Translations under genes and position numbers: made by a program
Part shown: positions 43,639 through 52,100 of the stretch, one piece after another
Position numbering within the stretch: the first letter of the stretch is position 1
Layout: each line of letters starts with the position of its first letter
Assembly: GCF_027111355.2 (NCBI RefSeq)
Contig: NZ_CP114291.2
Location: 496,001-560,000, forward strand
DNA length: 64,000 nucleotides
Source of the DNA: Flavobacterium eburneipallidum
Lineage (GTDB): Bacteria > Bacteroidota > Bacteroidia > Flavobacteriales > Flavobacteriaceae
Reading direction: 5' to 3'
Notes under the pieces: generated by a model
Told to the model about the DNA's origin: nothing
The model's input: only the letters and a program-made list of their open reading frames with translations
Database searches by the model: none

Positions 43639-44388
43639 ATGAGAACGATATTGATATTACTAATGTCCTTTTTTTTTCTCGCTACAATCACAAGTTGCAG
43701 CAGCGAAAATCCAAGTGCTAAATCTGAAACAAATCCAATAGTGTCAGATTCATCGCCAGAAGTTTTAACCCAATCTGCAACCATAACCTATTTAGCTCTT
43801 GGCGACAGTTATACTATAGGTCAAAGCGTATGCGAAAGTTGTAGATTTCCAGAGCAACTCATAAAATCTTTAAAAAATTTGAATGGAGAAAATAATTTTT
43901 CTGTTGAAATAATTGCTAGAACAGGTTGGACAACAACTAATTTAATTAATGCTATTGATCAACAAAAACCAAGTAATAACTATGATTTAGTTACCTTATT
44001 AATTGGTGTAAACAATCAATATCAGGGTGTGAATTTTAGTGTTTACGAAAAAGAATTTCCAGAATTAATAACTAAAGCCATTGGCCTTGCTAAAGGAGAT
44101 AAAACAAGATTAATTGTGGTTTCTATACCCGATTATGCTTATACACCTTTTGGACAGAGTTTCGGGAATCCAGCTTCAATTTCGACCGAAATTGACCGTT
44201 ACAATACCTTTGCAAAATCATATTGTCAAAATAACGGAATTCTTTTTATTAACATTACCGATATTACCCGCAATGGGCTAAACAATCCAATACTAGTAGC
44301 TAATGATGGACTACATCCGTCGGAAACTGCTTATTATTATTTTGTCGAAAGAATGGTACCTAAAGCGGTGGCTATTCTAAAAAAATGA
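43639..44388 (+). CDS. SGNH hydrolase lipoprotein
   Basis: 249 residues. A lipoprotein signal ends at TITSC (lipid-modified Cys near 20). The SGNH core follows, with the block I nucleophile GDSYTIG near 55-61, the Gly region around ARTGWTT, the Asn region GVNNQY, and the closing NDGLHPSE near 230-237. It probably hydrolyses an ester in the envelope, either lipid or acetylated glycan. Stands alone, ending in a bidirectional terminator. Confidence 0.88.
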   Translation: MRTILILLMSFFFLATITSCSSENPSAKSETNPIVSDSSPEVLTQSATITYLALGDSYTIGQSVCESCRFPEQLIKSLKNLNGENNFSVEIIARTGWTTTNLINAIDQQKPSNNYDLVTLLIGVNNQYQGVNFSVYEKEFPELITKAIGLAKGDKTRLIVVSIPDYAYTPFGQSFGNPASISTEIDRYNTFAKSYCQNNGILFINITDITRNGLNNPILVANDGLHPSETAYYYFVERMVPKAVAILKK

Positions 44389-44407
44389 TGGTGAATCCAA
44401 TAAAAAA

Positions 44408-44438
44408 AACCTCAAATAATTTAAAACTATTTGAGGTT
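44408..44438. terminator. Bidirectional hairpin between SGNH lipoprotein and ferredoxin genes
   Basis: AACCTCAAAT (44408-44417) pairs with ATTTGAGGTT (44429-44438), with A and T runs on the two sides. Confidence 0.8.
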
Positions 44439-44459
44439 ACTTTTTTTAAATTGAAATTC

Positions 44460-44777
44460 TTAATATTCAGGAGCCAGTTCTAACTCTAAACCTTCTAATT
44501 CTACAGTAATAGGAATTTGGCAACCCAAACGACTATTCGACTTTACATAAAAAGCTTCTGATAGCATAGCTTCTTCATCATCGCCCATTTCTGGTAAGGC
44601 AACATCATTCAGCACATAACACTGACAAGAAGCACACATTGCCATTCCGCCACAAGTTCCTTCAACAGGAAGCTCGTAGGCTTTACACAACTCCATAATA
44701 TTCATTGCCATATCCGTTGGAGCTTGTAATTCGTGAACAACTCCTTCTCGGTCTTTAATTTTTATTAATACATCCAT
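44460..44777 (-). CDS. 2Fe-2S ferredoxin
   Basis: 105 residues. The cluster-binding cysteines follow GTCGGMAMCASCQC (three Cys, near 41-54) and the later GCQI (near 86). It is close to the adrenodoxin-type ferredoxins that serve in Fe-S assembly, and it lies next to a NifU-like gene and Mrp, which supports that role. It is followed on the minus strand by the terminator at 44408-44438. Confidence 0.9.
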   Translation of the reverse strand: MDVLIKIKDREGVVHELQAPTDMAMNIMELCKAYELPVEGTCGGMAMCASCQCYVLNDVALPEMGDDEEAMLSEAFYVKSNSRLGCQIPITVELEGLELELAPEY

Positions 44778-44833
44778 TGTAACCTAGTAATTGGGTAATT
44801 TATTATTCGTTTTTTTGCAGGAATGATTTAATC

Positions 44834-44841
44834 CAAAGTTA
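44834..44841 (-). promoter_or_regulatory. Promoter -7 box of the ferredoxin gene
   Basis: On the minus strand, TAACTTTG lies about 57 bases upstream of the ferredoxin ATG and fits TAnnTTTG. Confidence 0.4.
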
Positions 44842-44855
44842 TCGTGTTGCTTCAG

Positions 44856-45095
44856 TTATGCAACGTTGACAACAGTTTCTATTTGCGGAACATACTTTTT
44901 GATAGTCGTTTCTACACCTGCTTTTAGCGTCATGTGGCTTACGCTACAACTATTACAAGCTCCTTCAAGACGAACTTTTACATGTTTTCCGTCTTCAACA
45001 GAAACCAATTGAATGTCGCCTCCATCAGAATTCAAAAAAGGTCTGATTTCTTCCAGTGCCTTTAAGATATTTTCGTTTATTTCTTCTGCTGTCAT
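44856..45095 (-). CDS. NifU-like Fe-S scaffold domain protein
   Basis: 79 residues, a single NifU C-terminal-type domain. The CxxC motif lies in GACNSCSVS near 45-53. Such proteins bind a cluster and pass it on. It follows the mrp gene by about 35 bases on the same strand, so the two are co-transcribed. It is short, as in other Nfu-like proteins without the N-terminal domain. Confidence 0.9.
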   Translation of the reverse strand: MTAEEINENILKALEEIRPFLNSDGGDIQLVSVEDGKHVKVRLEGACNSCSVSHMTLKAGVETTIKKYVPQIETVVNVA

Positions 45096-45129
45096 TTTTT
45101 TATGTTTTTTTCTCGTTTAACGAGTTTGA

Positions 45130-46257
45130 TTATTTTTTCACTGCCGAACAACCAGCCATTGTGGTGATTTTTACAGCTTCAGTCGCGGGTAAACTTTCGT
45201 TTCTGCTAACTACTTCCTGAACTACATTTCGGGTAATTTCTTCGAAAACTGTTTCAAGAACTGTACCTGTTTGCATCGCTGCTGGACGACCATAATCTCC
45301 TGCTTCACGGATAGATTGCACTATTGGAACTTCTCCCAAGAAGGGAACATCTAAATCTTCTGCTAGGTTTTTAGCCCCTTCTTGTCCAAAGATATAGTAT
45401 TTGTTGCTTGGTAATTCTTCTGGTGTAAAATACGCCATATTTTCGATAATTCCCAAAACAGGAACATTTATCGCTTCAGACATAAACATTGCCACTCCTT
45501 TTTTAGCATCAGCAAGTGCTACCGCTTGTGGGGTACTAACTACAACTACACCTGTAATAGGTAAAGCCTGAACGATAGATAAGTGAATATCACCTGTTCC
45601 TGGAGGTAAATCCAGCAATAAGAAATCTAATTCGCCCCAATCGGCATCAAAAATCATTTGGTTCAATGCTTTGGAAGCCATTGGTCCACGCCAAATAACG
45701 GCTTGACTTGGAGAAGTAAAAAATCCTATAGAAAGTATTTTCACATCATAATTTTCAATAGGTTTCATTTTTGATTTTCCGTTAACCTCAACTGAAATTG
45801 GTTTTTCAGATTCGACATCAAACATGATAGGCATGGATGGACCATAAATATCAGCGTCTAAAACGCCTACTGAAAATCCCATTTTAGCTAGTGTTACTGC
45901 CAAGTTTGCGGTAACAGTAGATTTTCCAACGCCTCCTTTTCCAGAAGCAACTGCTACAATATTTTTGATTCCCGGAATAGATTTTCCTTTGATCTCTGGT
46001 TTTTCAGGAGTTTCAATCTTTACATTGATTTTAATTTTAGCTTCTGGAGAAACTAATTCTAAAATTGTTTTTTTGATATCGTCTTCGGCACGTTTGCGAA
46101 TGTGCATTGCTGGGGAATGAAGTACTAAATCTACTACTGCTTCATCTCCAAAAGTGATTACGTTTGCAATGGCTCCGCTCTCTACCATATTTTTTCCTTC
46201 GCCAGCAATAGTAATGGTTTCTAGTGCTTTAAGGATTTCTTTTCTGTCTAATTTCAT
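45130..46257 (-). CDS. Mrp/NBP35-type P-loop ATPase
   Basis: 375 residues. A DUF59-type domain (about 1-90) precedes the P-loop ATPase with GKGGVGKSTVTAN (about 109-121), DADIYGPSMP near 137-146 and LLDLPPGTGD near 210-219. Mrp proteins act in cytosolic Fe-S assembly or delivery. It opens the operon with the NifU-like gene; the ferredoxin is next but has its own promoter-like box. Confidence 0.93.
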   Translation of the reverse strand: MKLDRKEILKALETITIAGEGKNMVESGAIANVITFGDEAVVDLVLHSPAMHIRKRAEDDIKKTILELVSPEAKIKINVKIETPEKPEIKGKSIPGIKNIVAVASGKGGVGKSTVTANLAVTLAKMGFSVGVLDADIYGPSMPIMFDVESEKPISVEVNGKSKMKPIENYDVKILSIGFFTSPSQAVIWRGPMASKALNQMIFDADWGELDFLLLDLPPGTGDIHLSIVQALPITGVVVVSTPQAVALADAKKGVAMFMSEAINVPVLGIIENMAYFTPEELPSNKYYIFGQEGAKNLAEDLDVPFLGEVPIVQSIREAGDYGRPAAMQTGTVLETVFEEITRNVVQEVVSRNESLPATEAVKITTMAGCSAVKK

Positions 46258-46340
46258 AACTACTTATGATTTTCAATCGTGAATTCACAATCAAAAAAAC
46301 TATGTTTATTTATACTAATTCTAGTGTTATTTTTAAAGTG

Positions 46341-46348
46341 CAAAGATA
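46341..46348 (-). promoter_or_regulatory. mrp promoter -7 box
   Basis: On the minus strand, TATCTTTG lies about 84 bases upstream of the mrp ATG. Confidence 0.45.
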
Positions 46349-46439
46349 GTATGAAAAGTTCTTATTATAAAGTTTTTAGATTGTATTTATTGATAGCGGA
46401 ATTGCGTGGTTTTATTTAGAGAAGCACAAGAGTTATTAG

Positions 46440-46595
46440 CCGCTGATTCGCTTTTAAAACAAAAGCCGCATTAAATGCAAAATCATACCGCAGATTCGCA
46501 GATTTTCACAACATAAATCAGATGAAATTAACGTAGATTTTTGAATTAGTGAAATACAAAAGTACTGTTTATTTTTAAAATCAGCGAATCAGCGG
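46440..46595. repeat. Inverted repeat with CCGCTGATTCGCT ends
   Basis: CCGCTGATTCGCT (46440-46452) is the perfect inverse of AGCGAATCAGCGG (46583-46595); the unit between is about 130 bases and contains two further CGCAGATTCGC-type fragments. No gene is inside. Confidence 0.65.
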
Positions 46596-46650
46596 TGGAA
46601 TTTTAAAAGCGAATACCGTGCGAATCAGTCGCTATTTTGAAAAATGCCAA

Positions 46651-46675
46651 CGGATTACTGAATACTAATCTCTGG
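46651..46675. repeat. CTGAATACTAATCTCT-type repeat forming a gene's C-terminus
   Basis: This CTGAACACTG-family unit supplies the last codons (EISIQ) and the stop (46655-46657) of the minus-strand alkyltransferase-like gene. Confidence 0.6.
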
Positions 46676-46990
46676 TTCCCAAAAGTGTTTTTCAAAATCT
46701 ATAATTTGATTATCTACGACTTGAATCCCTTCGTTTTCTAATAATTGTTGCATCAGGTTTGTTCCGTCAAAATGGTGTTTTCCAGTAAGTAAACCTTTTC
46801 GGTTTACCACTCGATGCGCTGGAACATCTTCCATATTGTGACAAGCATTCATTGCCCAGCCTACCATTCGAGCCGATCGGGCAGTTCCTAATGCTTTAGC
46901 AATAGCTCCATAAGAAGTAACTTTACCGTAAGGAATTTGTCGGGCGATTGTATAAACTCTTTCAAAAAAATTGTCGTTTTCCTTTGCCAT
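46655..46990 (-). CDS. Alkyltransferase-like protein (Cys-less MGMT family)
   Basis: 111 residues. The fold and the helix-turn-helix-type YGKVTSYGAIAKALGT region match the MGMT family, but the active-site PCHR is PAHR (near 57-60): the methyl acceptor Cys is replaced by Ala. Alkyltransferase-like proteins with this change bind alkylated bases and flag them for nucleotide excision repair instead of repairing them. The C-terminus runs into a repeat. Confidence 0.85.
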   Translation of the reverse strand: MAKENDNFFERVYTIARQIPYGKVTSYGAIAKALGTARSARMVGWAMNACHNMEDVPAHRVVNRKGLLTGKHHFDGTNLMQQLLENEGIQVVDNQIIDFEKHFWEPEISIQ

Positions 46991-46994
46991 TTCC

Positions 46995-47627
46995 TTACCA
47001 ATAATAATTGATGATATTAATTAATGTAACGATAGAAACTAATCCAGTGATACACCCAATAATGGTATTCATGTTTTTCATCAGATAATCTGTTTTGTTT
47101 TCTATTCGGCTCAAGAAAGAAATATAAAAATAAAAAACCAAAAATGAGCCTAATACAGCTCCGCCTACAAAGAGGAAAATGGATGTAGGCTCGAACGAAA
47201 ATAATTGATAAGAAGCCAAACTAATGCTGATAAAAACATAGTAAGGAATAGGAAAAAAGTTGAGAGCAGAAAGTAACATTCCTAAAAAAAAGCGTTTTGT
47301 TTGGCTGGTTTTCTTTAGCTTTTTTGATTTAGTTTTGGGTGATTTTGCAATTCCTAAAAAATAAATAGTCAATATCGTAAATATTCCCAATCCAATTTCT
47401 CGTAATAAAGTAACTAAATCGGGACGGCGATTAATAATTTTTGCAAACAAAATAGCAAAGAAAACTTGAAAAGTGATAACTAATACTGCACCTAAAACAA
47501 ATCCTATTGCGTTTCGTTTTCCTTCTTTATGATTTACTTTAGCAGCCGTCATATTGATTAATCCTGGAGGAATAATCCCTATAAAAGCAGTAATAAAACC
47601 GAAAAAAAGTGGTGTTATGTAAATCAT
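46995..47627 (-). CDS. LysE family exporter
   Basis: 210 residues with six hydrophobic segments (about 4-26, 44-65, 77-95, 113-135, 145-170 and 184-205). The IPPGLINMTAAK segment near 19-30 matches the LysE/RhtB family, which exports amino acids or similar small molecules. The substrate is unknown. It lies four bases upstream of the alkyltransferase-like gene and is probably co-transcribed with it and trmB. Confidence 0.85.
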   Translation of the reverse strand: MIYITPLFFGFITAFIGIIPPGLINMTAAKVNHKEGKRNAIGFVLGAVLVITFQVFFAILFAKIINRRPDLVTLLREIGLGIFTILTIYFLGIAKSPKTKSKKLKKTSQTKRFFLGMLLSALNFFPIPYYVFISISLASYQLFSFEPTSIFLFVGGAVLGSFLVFYFYISFLSRIENKTDYLMKNMNTIIGCITGLVSIVTLINIINYYW

Positions 47628-47637
47628 TTACGAAGAG

Positions 47638-48315
47638 CTATTCTTTGATTTTAAATCGAATATAAGTAATGGCTTTGTTGATTTCTAGATATTGTTTTTC
47701 GTAAAAAGTTTGAAAAGCAGTTACTTCCTCTGGACTTCCTTCATTTACATAAACATTATGATTGGCATACAATACCTCGTGTCCTTCGCCGTGTAATAAT
47801 CCAAGCGTGTAACCGTGCATGAATTCGCTATCGGTTTTCAGGTTGACTATACCGTCTTTTTTGAGGATTTTTTTATACAATTGCAAAAATTCCGAATTGG
47901 TCATTCGGTGTTTGGTACGTTTGTATTTGATTTGTGGATCAGGAAAAGTAATCCAAATTTCGTCCACTTCGTTTTCGGCAAAAATATGATTGATGAGTTC
48001 GATTTGGGTACGAATAAAAGCGACATTATGCAATCCTGTTTCTACAGCTGTCTTGGCTCCACGCCAAAAACGCGCTCCTTTGATGTCGATTCCAACAAAG
48101 TTTTTATTCGGGTATTTTTCGGCAAGACCAACAGAATATTCGCCTTTTCCACATCCTAATTCGATAACAATTGGATTGTCATTTTTGAAAAAATCAGCGT
48201 TCCATTTGCCTCTTAACGGAAATAAATCACCTACTACTTCTTCTCTTGTTGGTTGAAAAACATTGTTGAATGTTTCGTTTTCCTTGAATCTCTTTAATTT
48301 ATTTTTACTTCCCAC
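47638..48315 (-). CDS. trmB: tRNA (guanine-N7-)-methyltransferase
   Basis: 225 residues. The SAM-binding motif ELGCGKGEYSVG lies near 53-64, and the TFPDPQIKYKRTKHRM segment near 123-138 is characteristic of TrmB. It makes m7G46 in tRNA. The gene starts 11 bases before the LysE gene on the same strand. Confidence 0.92.
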   Translation of the reverse strand: MGSKNKLKRFKENETFNNVFQPTREEVVGDLFPLRGKWNADFFKNDNPIVIELGCGKGEYSVGLAEKYPNKNFVGIDIKGARFWRGAKTAVETGLHNVAFIRTQIELINHIFAENEVDEIWITFPDPQIKYKRTKHRMTNSEFLQLYKKILKKDGIVNLKTDSEFMHGYTLGLLHGEGHEVLYANHNVYVNEGSPEEVTAFQTFYEKQYLEINKAITYIRFKIKE

Positions 48316-48334
48316 GTTTTTTAAAAAATTTCAG

Positions 48335-48342
48335 CAAAATTA
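48335..48342 (-). promoter_or_regulatory. trmB promoter -7 box
   Basis: On the minus strand, TAATTTTG lies about 20 bases upstream of the trmB ATG and fits TAnnTTTG. Confidence 0.45.
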
Positions 48343-48408
48343 AGGAAATAAATCATAGGTTTTAGGAATATAAAAAGAGCATTCGTTTTTTAAAAGCGAT
48401 GTTGTGCC

Positions 48409-48441
48409 ACTGATTACTGAAAACTGTTCACTGTTCACTGC
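48409..48441. repeat. CTGAAAACTGTTCACTG-type repeat overlapping the recX stop
   Basis: ACTGATTACTGAAAACTG continues with TTCACTGTTCACTGC. The recX stop (48428-48430) lies inside it, so the last recX codons are repeat-derived. Confidence 0.6.
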
Positions 48442-48904
48442 TTTCCAATTCTTTCAATTTATCATAAACCAAATTACTTTCAAAACCTCGACGAAGGAGG
48501 TAGTCACAGAATTTTTTCCGTTTTTTCAAGGAATTGGTTTCTTTAATCGATTCCCAATGTTTTTCGGATAATGAGTGAAAAGTTTCTAGGTATTCTTCGG
48601 TTGTGATTTCTTTGAGAGCAATATTGATAAGGGTTTGTGAAATGTTTTTAAACTTCAATTCGTTGACAATTCTAATTTTTCCCCAATGTTTCATACGGTG
48701 TTTTCCTCGGGCAAAACTGCAAGCAAAACGTTCTTCGTTCAGAAAATTTTCTGCTAAAAGATGCACCATGATTTGGTCAATTTCATCCGAATCCATTTTC
48801 ATTGTTCGTAATTTGGCGACCACTTCTTCGTGACAGCGTTCTTGATAGGCACAGAAATATTCTATTTTTTGTGTTGCTTCTTTTATGGTGAAAATGTCTT
48901 TCAT
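48428..48904 (-). CDS. recX: RecX family regulatory protein
   Basis: 158 residues, close to typical. The helical repeat motifs are visible, including LAENFLNEERFACSFARGK near 49-66 and LKFKNISQTLINIAL near 83-97. RecX inhibits RecA filament extension. recA is not in the window. The C-terminus ends in a repeat. Confidence 0.88.
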   Translation of the reverse strand: MKDIFTIKEATQKIEYFCAYQERCHEEVVAKLRTMKMDSDEIDQIMVHLLAENFLNEERFACSFARGKHRMKHWGKIRIVNELKFKNISQTLINIALKEITTEEYLETFHSLSEKHWESIKETNSLKKRKKFCDYLLRRGFESNLVYDKLKELESSEQ

Positions 48905-49109
48905 TTGGCGTTGTATTCAGTTGTCAAATATCGTTTTTTTATTCGTTTTTTCTACTTGTGTTTTCATTTTTCAGACAATTAATATCGTTGTACAACAGAT
49001 AATAAAGTCTTTTGTCGAGGTTTTTTGTTAGCCAGTTTTTCAACTACTAATTTTATCTACAATTTTTATTTAAAAACAGTGCCCCATCACAAATAAAACT
49101 TTCTTTTTT

Positions 49110-52100
49110 ATGAATAATTTTTACTCCAATTCTATAAAAAATACTTCTACAACATTACGTTCAATTGGCTTTTTGATGCTGGTTTTGATGGTCAATATAG
49201 CGAATGCTGCTGATTTTACGTCTAATAATTCTGGAAATTGGAATAACCCAGCAATTTGGACAATTACAAGTGGTACCGATGGAGATGGAATTCCTGATGC
49301 TGGTGATAACGTAATTATAGCTAATGGAAACACTGTTACTGTTAATATTGCGGCTTTATGTACCACACTTACGATTAACAATGGGAACGCAGCAAGCGGT
49401 GTTACAATTAGCGGAACAAATTCACTTACTGTTTCTGGTGCAGTGTCTATTTTAGCAGGATCAGGTACAGGCGATCATAAAATTTTGAATGTTGCAGCGG
49501 GTAGCTTAACAGCAGCATCTATTTCAATGGCACCAACAGGAAATGATAATAGATATTCTAGATTATCAATTTCTACAGGGACGGTAAATGTTTTTGGTAG
49601 TATAACAATGAATGATGGAGATGTTGACAGGAATCAAGTAACTTTTTCAGGATCTGGGACATTGAATGTAGGTGGTACAATTACGGGCGGAGCATTAACA
49701 TCTGCTACAGGCACTGTGAATTATAATAATGCTGGTGCGCAAAACATTGGAAATTATACTTACAACAATCTTACTCTTTCAGGTTCAGGGACTAAAACAT
49801 TTACAACTGCGGTAACTACCACCAATAATTTTTCTATTGCCACAACTGCAATTGCTAATTTGGGTTCGGGTTTAACTCATTCTGCCGGTATTTTAACTCT
49901 TGGAGGAGAAGGAACGGTTTCTGGTTCTTGGGGATCAACTACCTCTGGTGCAACAAATCAAACCAATACTTATTTTTCAGGCACAGGTAGAGTAAACAAC
50001 AGTTGTACTGCTCCAACAATATCTACACAACCTGCAGCTTTGACTATTTGCGAAAATTCAGGAGGAACTTTTAGTGTGGCGACTTCTGCAACCAGTCCAA
50101 CCTATCAATGGCAATATTCATCGGACAATATAAACTGGATAAATACAGATGCTTCTTTGGCGCCTTATGTTTCGGGTTATACAACAGCAACTTTATCATT
50201 AAGTAATACGCCATTATCTTATTCTGGCAATTATGTAAGATGTATTGTGTGGTCAAGTACGGGTTGTCGTACGAATTCTAACTCGGTTCAGTTAACAGTA
50301 AGTCCAGCTCTTTCGGCTCCTACAGTAGGAACTATCACACAGCCAACCTGTTCTACAGCTACAGCTAGTGTTGTCTTGAATGGTTTGCCTACAGGTTCAT
50401 GGGTGTTGACCAGAAATCCAGGAAGTGTTACAACAACAGGAAATGGGACAAGTACAACCATATCAGGACTTGCCGCAGGATCAACATATACTTATTCCGT
50501 AAATGGCTTGAGTAATGGTCTAAAAGGGGAGTATTACAATAATATGAATCTTACAGGTTCTCCAGCACTAACACGTACTGATGCCACAGTTAATTTTGAT
50601 TGGGGTAATGGAAGTCCAGAAGCTTCAATTCCTAACGATGGCTATTCAGTGCGATGGACGGGTCAAGTTCAACCAGTCACTACCGGAGTTCATACTTTTT
50701 CAACAAATAGTGATGATGGTATTAGGCTTTGGGTCAACGGTGTACAAATTATTGATAACTGGACGAATCATGCACCAACAGTAAATACGGGTAACATAAC
50801 ACTTACTGCTGGAGTAAAATACAACATTGTTTTAGAATATTATGAAAGTTCAGGTGGTGCAGTTGCTCAATTATCGTGGAGTTATCCGAGTCAACCTTTG
50901 CAAATTATACCAACAACACGTTTGTTTCCAATTGGCAGTTGTGCCTCTCCAGCTTCTGCAAATATTGTTATTGATCCACAACCTAGTGGACCAACAGCGC
51001 CAATAGTTGGAACCATAACCCAACCAAATTGTTCAATAGCTACCGGTAGTGTTGTGTTAAATGGTTTGCCAACGGGTTCTTGGATATTGACGAGAACTCC
51101 CGGAAGTGTTACAACATTAGGAACAGGAACAAGTACAACTATTTCAGCACTTACCCCTAATACATACACTTATTCTGTAAATGGTTTGACTAATGGTCTA
51201 AAAGGAGAATATTATACTAATATGAATCTTACAGGTTCGCCAGCACTAACACGAACTGATGCTACAGCTGGTTTCAATTGGGGAGGCGGCAGTCCAGATC
51301 CTTCAATTCCTAATGACGGTTTTTCTGTACGTTGGTCAGGTTATGTACAGCCACTTTATAGTGAAACTTACACTTTTTCAACCAGCAGTGACGATGGTAT
51401 AAGATTATGGGTAAACGGTGTTCAAATTATTAACAATTGGACTAATCATGGAGTTACTGTTGATAATGGTAATATAACGCTTACCGCAGGAGTGAAATAT
51501 AGTATTGTATTAGAATTTTTTGAAAATGGAGGAGATGCCATTGCTCAATTATCATGGAGTAGTCCAAGTCAAGCTTCCCAAATTATTCCGCAATCGCAGT
51601 TGTATTCTATGGATACATGCGGTGCTTCTGCTAGTTCATCAAATATTGTTATCAACTCACCAGTTACAAATACATGGAATGGTGCTGCTTGGTCCACTGG
51701 TGCTGTTCCGTCAAGTTCAGAAGCTATTGTGTTTAACGGAAATTATCCTCCAGCAATAGACCCAAATGTAGATATTACAGGTTGTTCGTGTACCGTAAAT
51801 ACAGGAAGAAATGTTACTATAAATTCTGGAAGAACTTTAACAATAACCAATAGCGTTACTGTATCAGGATCGGGTACTTTGACTTTTGAAGACACCGCCA
51901 GTTTAGTACAAATTAATGATGCTGCAGTTAATTCAGGGAATATTATCTACAGACGAAGTACGGCACAAGTGATTTCTTCTGATTATACCTATTGGTCTTC
52001 GCCAGTGGCTAATCAGACCTTGAATATCTCCCCTTCTTATGCTTCGGGATTGTATTATTCTTATGATGATTTTGCAACACCCGAAAATTGGAAACAAGAA

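Larger units (their letters stand above)
46258..46654. other. 397-base spacer before the alkyltransferase-like gene
   Basis: No supported gene. It holds the Mrp promoter box, an inverted repeat (46440-46595) and a CTGAACACTG-type repeat at its left edge. Confidence 0.55.
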
